NCBI GenBank assembly: GCA_963777895.1
Contig: CAVZSF010000004.1
Location: 186,001-250,000, forward strand
Length of the DNA stretch: 64,000 nt
Reading direction: 5' to 3'
DNA from: UBA2241 sp963777895
Lineage (GTDB): Bacteria; Actinomycetota; Thermoleophilia; UBA2241
Below are positions 33,511 to 43,033 of this stretch, in pieces. How positions within the stretch are numbered: position 1 is the stretch's first letter; every line of letters begins with the position of its first letter. A program made the translations under genes and the position numbers. The notes under the pieces are model-generated. The model worked only from the letters and a program-made list of their open reading frames with translations, made no database searches and was not told where the DNA came from.

Positions 33511-34629
33511 GCCTGCCGTTCGTGCACGTCCAGGCCCGCGGCTCCTATCGCGAGCTTGGGCGCGCCGTAGGTGAAGCGGCGCGCGGGCAGGTGCGGGCGT
33601 CGGTCGCCTTCTTCGTCGAGAACTTCACGGCCATGACCGGCGGCCGCCTCGACCTTCGCCGGTGCCGAGGGGGAGGCGGCCGCCTACCTCGCCCACGCGC
33701 GGCGCTGGCTGCCGGACTGCGTCGACGAGCTCGAAGGCCTGGCGGAGGGCTCCGGGGTCCCCTTCGGGAAGCTGCTGGTGCTCAACTGCGCCGAGGAGCT
33801 CACGTCCAGCGAGCCCGTGAGGGGAGAAGCACCGCTCCCCGCGGCGGAGCCACTGGCCGGTGAGCGACCCTCCGGGGGCGACCACTGCACCGCCGTGGCC
33901 GTCGTCGCGGCGGGACGTCACATCGTGGGCCACAACATGGACTGGTACGTGATCGACGCCGTCAACAACGTGCTGTTCGACCTGACCGTGCCCGACGGCA
34001 CGCGCGTCATGGGCATCGCCGGCGCGCCGTACCTCCTCATGCTGGGCATGAACTCGCACGGCGTCGCCAGCGTGAGCAACTCGGTGCACTCCACCGACAA
34101 CCGGATCGGGGTGCCGAACGCCTTGGTACGCCGTTCGACGCTCGCGGCCGCGTCGCTCGAAGAGGCGCGGGCCGGCGGCCTGCTGAGCGCCCGCGCCCGC
34201 GGGACGAACCACTTCCTCGCCGACACGGGAGGCAGGCTGTGGGACATCGAGACGTCGGCGACCGCGAGCACCTTCATGGACGCGTCCGAAGCCGGGTACA
34301 TGGCACACACCAACCACTACGCCGCCGCGGAGATGGCCCCGTTCGAAGGCTCGGGGTACACGGAGTCGCGGGTGCGGCTCGAGACGGCGCAGACGCTGCT
34401 CGGCGAAGGCCTTGCCCGGGGCGACGACCCGGTCGACCTGGTCGGCCGGGTGCTGCAGTGGCATGGCCCCTCGCCGGACGAAGCGATCTGCGGGCACGCC
34501 GACGCCAGCCTGGTCGCCGCGGAGCAGGGGATGACGGTGAGCAGCATGATCTGCGACCTCGACGAGCGTCGCATCTACGTCTGCGCCGGACCGCCGTGCG
34601 ACAACCCGTACGAGGTCCATTCGCTCTGA
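33507..34629 (+). CDS. C45-family peptidase / acyltransferase-like hydrolase, frameshifted
   Basis: About 373 aa, related to acyl-CoA:6-aminopenicillanate acyltransferase and C45 autoproteolytic peptidases (Ntn-hydrolase fold). The nucleophile is the Cys in SGGDHCTAVAVVAAG, followed by GHNMDWYV, the usual HNxD motif. FDLTVPDGTRVMGIAGAPYLLMLGMNSHGVASVSNS and GRLWDIETSA also match the family. GTG 33507 overlaps the MttB stop. An extra base near 33651 shifts the frame; the corrected join is GGRL-TFAGAEGEAAAYLAHARRW. It would cleave an amide to release an acyl group. Position between MttB and an N-acyl amino-acid deacylase suggests a shared substrate. Confidence 0.78.
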
Positions 34630-34642
34630 CCCGGGAGGGGCC

Positions 34643-36313
34643 GTGTCTGCCTACGACATCGTCATCGCCAACGGGCGCATCGTCGACGGTTGTGGTAACC
34701 CGTGGTACCGGGGCGACATCGCTCTGCGGGGAGGGCGCATCGCGGCGATCGCGGCGCCCGGATCCCTGCGGGGCGGGCGCCTGATCGACGCGGCCGACCG
34801 CTACGTCACCCCGGGCTTCGTCGACCCCCACACGCATTCGGACGTCTCGATCCTGGCGTTCCCCCGTGCCGAGTCCGTCGTCTTCCAGGGCGTGACGACG
34901 CACGTGACGGGCAACTGCGGGCTCTCGCCCGCGCCCATCGTCGAGCGCTTCAGGGAAGCGATCAGGTTCGAGTGGGACTACTACTGGGACACGGATGTCG
35001 CGTGGGAATGGCGCACGTTCGGCCAGTATCTGCGGACGATCGCCGCGACGGGTACCGCCATCAACATCGTTCCGCTGGTCGGTCACGGGACGCTGCGGGC
35101 CTGTGCGATGGGCTACGCGGAACGCGGCGCGACGACGCGCGAGCTCGGCGTGATGCGCCGGCTCGTCGACCAGAGCTTGCGCGCCGGCGCCTTTGGCATG
35201 TCCACGGGGCTCGTCTACCCGCCGGGCTGCTTCGCCGACACCGACGAGATCGTCGCGCTCTGCGAGATCGTCGCCAGGCACCACGGCATCTACACCTCGC
35301 ACATCCGCGGCGAGCGCGAGACGATCATGGACGCTATCGGCGAGGCTCTCGAGATCGGCCGCAGGGCCGGCGTGCCGGTCGAGGTCTCGCACAACGCCCC
35401 GAAATGGGGTGCGGGCGCGGAGGCGCAGGGCAACATCGACGTGATCCTGGCGGCGCGCCGGCGCGGCCAGGATGCCACGCTCGACAACGACAGGCACACG
35501 GAGCTCGCGCCGCGCTTCTCCCGCGCCCTTCCGCAGCCGGTCATCGACCTGCCGCACGACGCGCTCATCGCCCTGCTGGCGAACAAGGCCGAACGCGCGA
35601 ACCTCAAGAGGGCCGTCGAGGCGGATGCGCTGCCGGGCCCGGGCTACAGCGGTCTCCTGCGGCACGGCCGCTTCGACCGCATCGTGGTGCTGAGCGCGCC
35701 GCGTCAGCCCGGCCTCCGCGGGCGCAGCGTCGCCCAGGTCGCGGAGGACCGCGGCGCCGACCCCTTCGACACCTTCGTGGACCTCATCGTCGAGGAAGAC
35801 GACCGCATCGTGGGGATCTTCGACTACATCGACGAGGCCGACATCAGGCGGCTGTTCTCGCACCCGCTGGTCATGGTCAGCTCCGACGGGCTCGTCATGC
35901 CGCCGGCGGAGACGCTCGAGGACCCGAACGAGTACTGGCCGTGCAGCTACGGCGAGTACCCGGGGATCCTCGAGCACTACGTGCGCGACGAGCCCGTGAT
36001 GACGCTGGAGGAGGCGGTCCGCAAGATGACCTCGTATCCGGCGCAACGCTTCGGTCTCCACGACCGCGGGGTGCTGCGCCCCGGTCTCGCGGCCGACCTG
36101 CTCGTCTTCGACCTGGAGCGCGTGCGCGACAAGGCCACCAACCCGTACCCGCACAGCTTCCCGTTCGAGAACATCCCGCACGGCTACGCAGAGGGTTTCG
36201 ACCTTGTCGTGGTCAACGGCACGATCGTGGCTGAGGACGGCCGGCACACCGGGAGCCTGCCCGGCTTCGTGTTGCGCAAGGGCCGGTCCCCGTTGCGAAC
36301 ACGCGTGATCTGA
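34643..36313 (+). CDS. N-acyl-D-amino-acid deacylase (D-aminoacylase family)
   Basis: A 556-aa zinc amidohydrolase with a beta-alpha barrel. IVIANGRIVDGCGNPWYRGDI opens the composite beta domain, VTPGFVDPHTHSDVSIL gives the HxH metal ligands, and TGNCGLSPAP supplies the conserved Cys. GTLRACAMGY, YTSHIRGERETIMDAIGEALEIG and VSHNAPKW hold further ligands, and SSDGLVMPP gives the catalytic Asp. RFGLHDRGVLRPGLAADLLVFD is the standard end. Members remove acyl groups from D-amino acids. GTG 34643 has a gggagggg ribosome site. It is intact while three neighbours are frameshifted. Confidence 0.9.
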   Translation: MSAYDIVIANGRIVDGCGNPWYRGDIALRGGRIAAIAAPGSLRGGRLIDAADRYVTPGFVDPHTHSDVSILAFPRAESVVFQGVTTHVTGNCGLSPAPIVERFREAIRFEWDYYWDTDVAWEWRTFGQYLRTIAATGTAINIVPLVGHGTLRACAMGYAERGATTRELGVMRRLVDQSLRAGAFGMSTGLVYPPGCFADTDEIVALCEIVARHHGIYTSHIRGERETIMDAIGEALEIGRRAGVPVEVSHNAPKWGAGAEAQGNIDVILAARRRGQDATLDNDRHTELAPRFSRALPQPVIDLPHDALIALLANKAERANLKRAVEADALPGPGYSGLLRHGRFDRIVVLSAPRQPGLRGRSVAQVAEDRGADPFDTFVDLIVEEDDRIVGIFDYIDEADIRRLFSHPLVMVSSDGLVMPPAETLEDPNEYWPCSYGEYPGILEHYVRDEPVMTLEEAVRKMTSYPAQRFGLHDRGVLRPGLAADLLVFDLERVRDKATNPYPHSFPFENIPHGYAEGFDLVVVNGTIVAEDGRHTGSLPGFVLRKGRSPLRTRVI

Positions 36314-36514
36314 CGAAGAACGACCAACTTCCCCACAACCTCGACGGCAGGCTTGCCGAAGAAGGCGCGGTAGTCACTCTCTGAGGCGGCTGCCACAATG
36401 AAATCGCGGCGCTCGCAGGAGCGACGCGCGGGGAGGGCCGCCGGCGTCGCGGCTCTTGCGAGAGCAGGAGCCGCACGACGCGGCGGCCAGCCGTATCGAC
36501 CGGGGGAGGTCACT

Positions 36515-38339
36515 ATGGGGGTCCTGTTCCACGTCATCGACCGGCGGCGGCTGCTCGTCGTCATACTCACCGCGCTGCTTGCGGCCGGTCTGCTCGTGGG
36601 GATCGGCGGCGCGCTCGCCGCCAGCGGGAGCCCGGAGCCGGCAGCCGACAAGGTCACACTCAAGCTCGCCTGGACGAACGACCCCGACAACCTCAACCCG
36701 TTCGTCGGGTACGAGGGTTCGTCCTACGAGATCTGGGCCCTGAACTACGACATGCTCATCGGCTACAACCTGGATGGCTCGCCAAAGCCCATGCTCGCCG
36801 AGAAGTGGGAGGTGTCAGCCGACGGTCTCACCTGGACCTTCCACATCCGCCAGAACGCGACGTGGATGGACGGCGAGCCCGTCACCGCCAGCGATGTCGC
36901 CTGGAGCTACAACGTCATCATCCAGAAGGACCTGACGGCGTACTCGACGTACACGAAGAACATCAAGGAAGCCAAGGTCATCGACGACTACACGGTGCAG
37001 ATGATCTGCTCCAAGCCCAAGGCCAACATGGAGCGGCTGTGGGTGTACGTGCTGCCCGAGCACATCTGGGGCAGCGTTCCCAACCCGGAGAAGTTCAAGG
37101 CGGAGCTGCCTCTCGTCGGCTCGGGCCCCTTCCAGGCGGTCGAGTGGAAGAAGAACAGCTACGTGAAGATGGTCAAGAACCCCAACTACTGGGGGCAGGA
37201 GCCCACCGTCGACGAGATCTTCTTCGAGACCTACCAGAACTCCGACACCATGGCGCAGGATCTCAAGTCGGGGAACATCGACGGGGCCGTCGACATCCCG
37301 CCGGCGCAGTACGCCACCTTCAAGCCGGAGGATGGGTTCGATCCGCTCACCTACAACCTGTTCCTGTTCGACTATCTCGTCTTCAACTGCTACGCAGAAT
37401 CGAGCTCGCTGGGCAATCCCATCCTGCGCGACGTCAAGTTCCGCCAGGCGCTCAACTGGGCGGTCGACCGCGACAAGATCAACGAGATCTCCTGGAGCGG
37501 CCGCGGGCGGCCCGGTACGACCGTCATCCCGCCGGATGAGTTCCCGAAGGACTGGGACGCGCACTACCAGCCGACGCCGGAGGAGATGTACGGCTTCGAC
37601 CTCGACAAGGCGGGCCAGCTCCTCGATGAGGCCGGCTACACCGACACGAACGGAGACGGCACGCGGGAGTGGAAGGGTAAGCCGATCACCCTTCGGTTGT
37701 GGTCGCGCAGCGAGTCGATCTCGAGCCAGAGCAGCGGCAAGCTCATCGCCGGCTGGTTCCGCGAGCTCGGTCTCAAGATCGACTTCCAGATCATGGACGA
37801 CGGCGCGATCTCGGCCAAGCTGTACGCCTACAACGACGCCTCCGCATACTCGCCCGACTTCGACATGTACATCTGGGACTTCGCCGGCTACGCGGATCCG
37901 GGCGACTCCCTGGCCTGCTTCACCAGCTCCCAGATCGAGTGGTGGAACGACGCAAGCTGGTCGAACGCCGAGTTCGACGCGCTCTGCGATCAGCAGTACG
38001 CCGAGATGGACAAGGCCAAGCGGCTCGACGAGCTCCACCGCATGCAACAGATCATGTATGTCGAGGCGCCCTACGTCGTGCTCGACTATCCGCCGTCCCT
38101 CGAGGTCGTCGATACCACGAGGTGGGACGGCTGGACGTCGTTCCTGAGCGGCGGCGTCTGGTACACGAACTACACGCATCGACAGCTACCTGAACCTCAA
38201 GCCAAAGGCGGCCAGCGAGGCGAGCTCCGGCAGCTCGAGCACGGCGCTCATCGTGGGCATCGTGATCGCGGCCGTGGTCGTCGCCCTCATCGTGTGGCTG
38301 GTCGTGCGAAGTCGCGGCCGGCGCGCCGAGGAGACGTGA
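36515..38339 (+). CDS. Second peptide-type solute-binding protein with C-terminal anchor, frameshifted end
   Basis: About 607 aa, extracellular family 5 binding protein. ATG 36515 follows ggggagg. A basic N-terminus and hydrophobic segment (residues 9-34) end in AAS without a lipobox. LKLAWTNDPDNLNPFVGYEG, LAEKWEVSADGLTWTFHIRQNATWMDGEPVTA and PYVVLDYPPSLEVVD are typical. An extra base near 38177 shifts the last part. Corrected, it reads IDSYLNLKPKAASEASSG and then a hydrophobic helix (ALIVGIVIAAVVVALIVWLV) with the basic end RSRGRRAEET. Its C-terminus is clearly related to that of the first binding protein. It has its own 200-base upstream gap and is followed by a strong hairpin. Confidence 0.85.
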
Positions 38340-38369
38340 CGCGTGCCTGAGTACGACGCGTGAAGCGTC

Positions 38370-38410
38370 GGGGGCGGCGGCCCGGCCAGTTCGGCCGGGC
38401 CGCCGCCCCC
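38370..38410 (+). terminator. Strong hairpin after the second binding protein
   Basis: An 18-bp perfect G+C stem (38370-38387 with 38393-38410), loop agttc, followed by cttctc rather than a T run. Confidence 0.7.
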
Positions 38411-38570
38411 CTTCTCACTCCAGAGTGTCCAGCCCTCGTCAGGGTTGACGACGTGGGCCCGGCCCCGCCGCCTACCCAAGCATATGGACATCCTGTAGAG
38501 TTGACGCGTCCGGCCTGTGGAGGGCCGGGCCCCAGACACCCCCTGATTCGGGAAAGGCAGGAGAAGAGCT

Positions 38571-39740
38571 ATGGCAGTAGACCCCACCGTGTACGACATC
38601 GAGTGCGAAAACGTGACCAAGAGGTTCGGCGACTTCGTCGCCGTCCGCGACATGAACATGAAGATCAAGAAGGGCGAGTTCTTCTCCATGCTCGGCCCGT
38701 CGGGGTGTGGCAAGACGACCACCCTGCGCATGGTGGCCGGCTTCGAGCAGCCCACGGAGGGCGAGATCTACCTCGCCAACACGCCGGTCGCCGGCGTCCC
38801 GCCGTACAAGCGCCCGGTCAACACCGTCTTCCAGAGCTACGCCCTCTTCCCGCACCTCTCGGTGTGGGAGAACGTGGCGTTCGGCCTGAAGCGTAAGAAG
38901 GTCGACAAGGAAGACATCAAGCAGCGCGTCGGCGAGGCCCTCGAGATGGTCGAGATGGACAAGCTCCAGGACCGCAAGCCGAGCCAGCTCTCGGGCGGCC
39001 AGCAGCAGCGCGTCGCCTTGGCCCGGGCCCTCGTGAACCGGCCGACCGTGCTGCTCCTCGACGAGCCGCTCGGCGCCCTCGATGCCAAGCTGCGCAAGGC
39101 CATGCAGCTCGAGCTCAAGAAGCTGCAGAGCGACGTCGGCATCACCTTCATCTACGTGACGCACGACCAGGAGGAGGCGCTCACCATGAGCGACCGCCTC
39201 GCCGTGATGAGCCAGGGCCTCGTCGAGCAGGTGGGCACTCCTGCCGCCATCTATGAGAACCCCGAGTCTGCCTTCGTAGCCAACTTCATCGGCGTCTCGA
39301 ACATCTACCTCTCGGACGTGGTGAAGGTCGAGAACGAGATCGCCGAGTGCCGCACCGACAAGGGCCTCGGCGTGAAGGTCGCGCTGCGCGGCCGCGACAT
39401 CAAGGCCGGCGACAAGGTAGGCGTCGTGATCCGGCCCGAGAAGTTCGCCATCGAGCCGCTCGACCGGGCCGTGGACATGAGCGACCGCGAGAACGTCTAC
39501 GACGGCACCATCAAGGCCGTCGTGTACATCGGATCGGTGACGCAGTTCATCGTCGACGTCGAGGGCAAGCACCTCGCCCAGGTGCTCTACCAGAACCTGT
39601 ACCACGCCGACCGCACCGAGTGGCTGCAGGACCAGAAGGTGAAGGTGGGCTTCTGGAACGACAGCTGCTCGCTGATCACCGACGTCGAGAAGGGCATGGC
39701 CGAGAAGGACCTCATGGGCGAGGTCGTCAAGCGCATCTGA
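38571..39740 (+). CDS. Spermidine/putrescine-type ABC transporter ATPase (PotA-like), orphan
   Basis: A 389-aa importer ATPase. Walker A is GPSGCGKTTTLRMVAG, the Q loop is TVFQSYALFPHLSV, the signature is LSGGQQQRVALARAL, Walker B is TVLLLDEPLGALDAKLR, and the switch His is in YVTHDQEEALTMSDR. The C-terminal TOBE domain (VVIRPEKFAIEP to the end) marks the PotA/CysA/MalK type. There is no permease or binding protein beside it, and hairpins flank it on both sides (38370-38410, 39752-39786), so it appears to be transcribed on its own and to serve a transporter encoded elsewhere. The next gene is a PucR regulator. Confidence 0.88.
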   Translation: MAVDPTVYDIECENVTKRFGDFVAVRDMNMKIKKGEFFSMLGPSGCGKTTTLRMVAGFEQPTEGEIYLANTPVAGVPPYKRPVNTVFQSYALFPHLSVWENVAFGLKRKKVDKEDIKQRVGEALEMVEMDKLQDRKPSQLSGGQQQRVALARALVNRPTVLLLDEPLGALDAKLRKAMQLELKKLQSDVGITFIYVTHDQEEALTMSDRLAVMSQGLVEQVGTPAAIYENPESAFVANFIGVSNIYLSDVVKVENEIAECRTDKGLGVKVALRGRDIKAGDKVGVVIRPEKFAIEPLDRAVDMSDRENVYDGTIKAVVYIGSVTQFIVDVEGKHLAQVLYQNLYHADRTEWLQDQKVKVGFWNDSCSLITDVEKGMAEKDLMGEVVKRI

Positions 39741-39751
39741 GAACGGACTCC

Positions 39752-39786
39752 CGGGCGGCCGGGCCCCGCCGGGGCCCGGCCGCCCG
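39752..39786 (+). terminator. Strong hairpin after the PotA-like gene
   Basis: A 16-bp perfect G+C stem (39752-39767 with 39771-39786) and a 3-base loop, no T run. Confidence 0.68.
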
Positions 39787-39852
39787 TCCAAGACCTGCAG
39801 GACGCCTCAGGGCGGCAGCGCACGTCGCGACCACCCGAAGGGAACGAGGCCG

Positions 39853-41505
39853 ATGATCACAGTCCAGGACATCCTCGAGATCCCGGATCTCAATCTCAAG
39901 CTGCTGGCGGGCGCCAAGTCCGTGAGCAATCCCGTGCGGTGGGTCCACATCACCGAGGTCCCGGACCCGGCCAAGTGGCTCAAGGGCGGCGAGCTGCTGC
40001 TCACCACGGGCTACGGCTTCGTCGGCACGGAGGAACAGCAGGTCGAGCAGCTCAAGACGCTGATCGACCACAACATCTCGGGCCTCGGCTTCGGCGTCGG
40101 CTTCAGCTTCGACAAGGTACCCCAGGCCCTCATCCGGGTGGCGGAAGAGTACAGCTTCCCGCTGTTCGAGGTGCCCTACCACGTGCCGTTCATCGCCTTG
40201 ACCGAGGCGGTCGCCTCGAAGATCGTCAACGAGCAGTACTCGCTGCTCCAGCGGAGCCTCGCGGTGCACGAGAAGCTCACCAAGATCGTGCTCGAGGAGA
40301 AGGGCCTCGACGCCATCCTCTCGACGCTCTCGGCCCTGGTGGGCTGTTCGGCGGTGCTCTTCGACTTTCACGGAGTAGTGCTGTGTGAGGCCGCCTACCG
40401 CCGCCGCATGGGTGCGGAGCTGGTGGCCGACCTGTGGCGCAACATCTCGGAGCAGCGCGCCAACCGTCAGAACTTCGCCCTCAGCATGGATGGGGTCGGG
40501 TCGGGGGTGCAGGTCTACCCCGTGGTCGCCTCGCACCGCATCGGCGCCTTCCTGGCCGTCGTCAAGGACTCCGGCGACTTCAGCGACTACGACCGCATCA
40601 TCCTGCACCACGTGGTGACCGTGACCGCGCTCGAGCTGGTCAAGAAGAAGGCCGTGGACGAGACCGAGAAGCGGCTTGCGGGCGACTTCTTCGACGAGCT
40701 CATCGCGAGCGACCTGTACGAGGAGGAGATCGCCCGCCGCCTCGCCTTCTTCGGGCTCGAGCCCGAGTCCGAGCACCTCATCGTCCTGGTCGACATCGAC
40801 GGCTTCAAGGCGTTCATCGAAGGCCCCGGCGAGCGCGAGGAGGCCGTCGTCCAGGACGTGAAGGAGCGGTTGCACTGGGCGGTCGACGAGTTCATGGCGC
40901 GACGCGACATGCTCTTCATCAGCGCGTCGCGCAGCGACTCGGTCGTGATCCTGGTGCAGCCCGGCAAGGGCGACGGCCACAAGGTGCTCGCCATGGCCGA
41001 CGATCTCAAAGCCGCCATCGACAAGATGCTCCCCGAGATCACCGTCTCGGTCGGCATCGGCCGTCCCCATCGCTCCCTCGTGGACCTGCGACAGAGCTAC
41101 TACGAGGCGCATTACGCCATCAAGATCCGCAAGCTCAAGGGCGGCCGCGGTGTGATCGCGAGCTTCGACGACCTGGGCTCCTACGGCCTGCTGCTCGGGC
41201 TCCAGGACACGCTCTCGCTCGAGGTCTTCTACGACAGCGTGCTCGGCAAGCTGCGTGAGTACGACGAGCAGAACTCGAGCGACCTCGTGAAGAGCCTCGC
41301 CTGCTTCCTCGAGGCCAACGGTCACTGGGGCGACGCCGCCGAGAAGCTGTACGTGCACCGCCACACGCTGCGCTATCGCATGAAGCGGGTCGAGGAGATC
41401 ACAGGCCGCGACCTCAACCTCTCGCAGGACCGCATGGAGTTCTGGCTCGCCCTCAAGGCGAAGGAGCTCATCGACCAGTCCAAGAAGGGGAAGGCGGCGG
41501 TCTAG
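39853..41505 (+). CDS. PucR family transcriptional regulator
   Basis: A 550-aa regulator. Residues 1-125 are the PucR N-terminal domain (ITVQDILEIPDLNLKLLAGAKSVSNPVRWVHITEV, GGELLLTTG). The middle includes a GGDEF-like region (about 300-420, LIVLVDIDGFKAF, ITVSVGIGRPHRS). The C-terminal helix-turn-helix (HTH_30) is LACFLEANGHWGDAAEKLYVHRHTLRYRMKRVEEITG. PucR proteins respond to small nitrogenous metabolites such as purines or amines. It follows an orphan polyamine-type ATPase, so control of amine or nucleobase uptake is possible. The ATG has a gaacgagg region upstream. Confidence 0.88.
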   Translation: MITVQDILEIPDLNLKLLAGAKSVSNPVRWVHITEVPDPAKWLKGGELLLTTGYGFVGTEEQQVEQLKTLIDHNISGLGFGVGFSFDKVPQALIRVAEEYSFPLFEVPYHVPFIALTEAVASKIVNEQYSLLQRSLAVHEKLTKIVLEEKGLDAILSTLSALVGCSAVLFDFHGVVLCEAAYRRRMGAELVADLWRNISEQRANRQNFALSMDGVGSGVQVYPVVASHRIGAFLAVVKDSGDFSDYDRIILHHVVTVTALELVKKKAVDETEKRLAGDFFDELIASDLYEEEIARRLAFFGLEPESEHLIVLVDIDGFKAFIEGPGEREEAVVQDVKERLHWAVDEFMARRDMLFISASRSDSVVILVQPGKGDGHKVLAMADDLKAAIDKMLPEITVSVGIGRPHRSLVDLRQSYYEAHYAIKIRKLKGGRGVIASFDDLGSYGLLLGLQDTLSLEVFYDSVLGKLREYDEQNSSDLVKSLACFLEANGHWGDAAEKLYVHRHTLRYRMKRVEEITGRDLNLSQDRMEFWLALKAKELIDQSKKGKAAV

Positions 41506-41539
41506 CGGTCCCGGCTTGCGGGGCCGTCCGCAACCGCCA

Positions 41540-41557
41540 AGCCGCCGCCTGGCGGCT
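41540..41557. terminator. Short hairpin between convergent pucR-like and SDR genes
   Basis: A 7-bp stem agccgcc/ggcggct with loop gcct, touching the last base of the minus-strand gene. Weak. Confidence 0.4.
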
Positions 41558-42381
41558 CAGCCGATGACGAGAGAGCCGCCGTCGACGGGGATGTTCACGC
41601 CGGTCACGGCCTCGTTCTCGATGCAGAACCTCACGCCGGCGCCCACTTCGCCGGGCAGCACCAGACGTCGCCCGTCCAGCCGCTCCGCCGCGCGCAAGGT
41701 GGCGTCGCGGCGGTCGTCGTCCGTCAGGTCTACGGGGCCCGGCGCGATGCCGCACACTCGCACTGCTTCGTGGGCCCACGCCCTGGCCAGCTGTTTGACC
41801 AGATGGATCTCGGCCGCCTTCGCGGCGCCGTGCGCGGCGAAGGCGGCGAACGGCTGCAGTCCGAGCAGGTCCGTGATCGCCACGACGACGCCCGGACCGG
41901 CGAAGCTCTGCTTGGCGGCGCAGGCGGTGAAGAAGAACCCCTTGGCGATGGTGTCCAGCGACACGTCCCACGACGCCTCATCGATCTGTTCGGGGCGGGT
42001 CGGCTCGAAGGGGCCGCTCGCCGCATAGAGCAGGACGTCGAGGCCGCCGAGGGCCTTGGCGGCGGCGCCCACGAGCGCCGCCGCCCCGTCCGCCGTGCCC
42101 GCGTCGCCCACGACCGCGACGTGAGCACCCCCCGCCTCGCCGGCCGCCGCGGCATGGGCCGCGCCGGCGTCCGCCGTTCTCGCCGTTCCGGCGCCGGCGA
42201 CACCGCGCGTCGCGGCTCCGGTCGCCGCCCTCAGCTCGGCCAGGACGCCGTCGAGGGCCTCGTCGCGACGGCGAGACGACACGGCTACGACGGCGCCGTG
42301 GCGGGCGAGGTCGAGGGCGAGCTCACGTCCGAGACGGCGCCCGCCGCCGACGACCAGGCACCTGGCACCCTCTACGTCCAC
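41557..42381 (-). CDS. Atypical short-chain dehydrogenase/reductase
   Basis: A 274-aa SDR-fold protein. The cofactor motif is CLVVGGGRRLGRELALDLARHGAVVAVSSRRR. After an Ala/Gly-rich insertion (about residues 50-97) come LDVLLYAASGPFEPT and the helix AKGFFFTACAAKQSF. The catalytic segment reads AFAAHGAAKAAEIHL: His replaces the usual Tyr of YxxxK while the Lys stays. The preceding strand (VVVAITDLLG) lacks the usual Ser. The end VTGVNIPVDGGSLVIG is typical. GTG 42381 has a gggagg site. It may be an altered reductase or a binding protein, and is divergent from the Lrp/AsnC gene. Confidence 0.75.
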   Translation of the reverse strand: MDVEGARCLVVGGGRRLGRELALDLARHGAVVAVSSRRRDEALDGVLAELRAATGAATRGVAGAGTARTADAGAAHAAAAGEAGGAHVAVVGDAGTADGAAALVGAAAKALGGLDVLLYAASGPFEPTRPEQIDEASWDVSLDTIAKGFFFTACAAKQSFAGPGVVVAITDLLGLQPFAAFAAHGAAKAAEIHLVKQLARAWAHEAVRVCGIAPGPVDLTDDDRRDATLRAAERLDGRRLVLPGEVGAGVRFCIENEAVTGVNIPVDGGSLVIG

Positions 42382-42520
42382 CCCCGCCTCCCTTGCGTCA
42401 TTCGCCGACGAACCTTCCCCTGCGACGCTATCGCCAAAGCATGGCCTTCGGTAGCGGTTCGTCAAGTGCGGCTGCCGCCGGCCTTCAGATGTGGTAAATA
42501 GAACCCAGAGGGGAGTCACC

Positions 42521-43033
42521 GTGCAGCGAGTCTGGGGGACCGTGGTGGGACGGAAGGCCGATGCGCTCGACAAGTCGCTCATGGCACGCCTGGTCGACGA
42601 CGGGCGCCTGGCCCTGGCAGAGCTCGCCCAGCGCGCCGGCGTCTCGCGTCCGACGGCGGCTTCGCGCATCCGCTGCCTGACGAACGAGGGCATCATGCGT
42701 GTGGCCGCCGTGGTCGACGTCTTCCGGCTCCATAGCCTCACGCTCGCCTTCGTCGGCCTCGCCGTCGACAAGCACCGGCTGGATGAGAAGGTGGAGCAGA
42801 TCGCGGCCCTGCCGGAGGTCACCTGGGCCGCGGTGGTGACGGGCCGCTACGACATCATGGCCGAGGTCGTGACCGAGGGCGGCATGGAGGGCCTCTACGA
42901 CTTCCTCAACGTGTCGCTGCGCGAGGTCGGTGGCATCAGCGCCAGCGAGATGTTCGTCGTCATGAAGGCGCGCAACCACTGGATGCTGCTCCCCGAGGGT
43001 CTGCGGCGCGCCTGGACCGCAGCGGGGTCCTGA
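42521..43033 (+). CDS. Lrp/AsnC family transcriptional regulator
   Basis: A 170-aa regulator. The N-terminal helix-turn-helix is ALDKSLMARLVDDGRLALAELAQRAGVSRPTAASRIRCLTNEGIM. The C-terminal RAM ligand-binding domain begins near LAFVGLAVDKHRLDEKVEQIAAL and includes VVTGRYDIMAEVV. Such proteins sense amino acids. GTG 42521 was chosen because gaggggag lies 7 bases upstream; an earlier GTG (42491) lacks one. It stands upstream of alanine dehydrogenase and probably controls it, as AldR does in other actinobacteria. Confidence 0.87.
   Translation: MQRVWGTVVGRKADALDKSLMARLVDDGRLALAELAQRAGVSRPTAASRIRCLTNEGIMRVAAVVDVFRLHSLTLAFVGLAVDKHRLDEKVEQIAALPEVTWAAVVTGRYDIMAEVVTEGGMEGLYDFLNVSLREVGGISASEMFVVMKARNHWMLLPEGLRRAWTAAGS

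Noticed and set aside
36314..36514. Small gene between the D-aminoacylase and the second binding protein
   Set aside because: The frame from ATG 36398 runs in phase into the binding protein, is Arg/Ala filler and lacks a ribosome site; the signal-peptide start at 36515 is clear.
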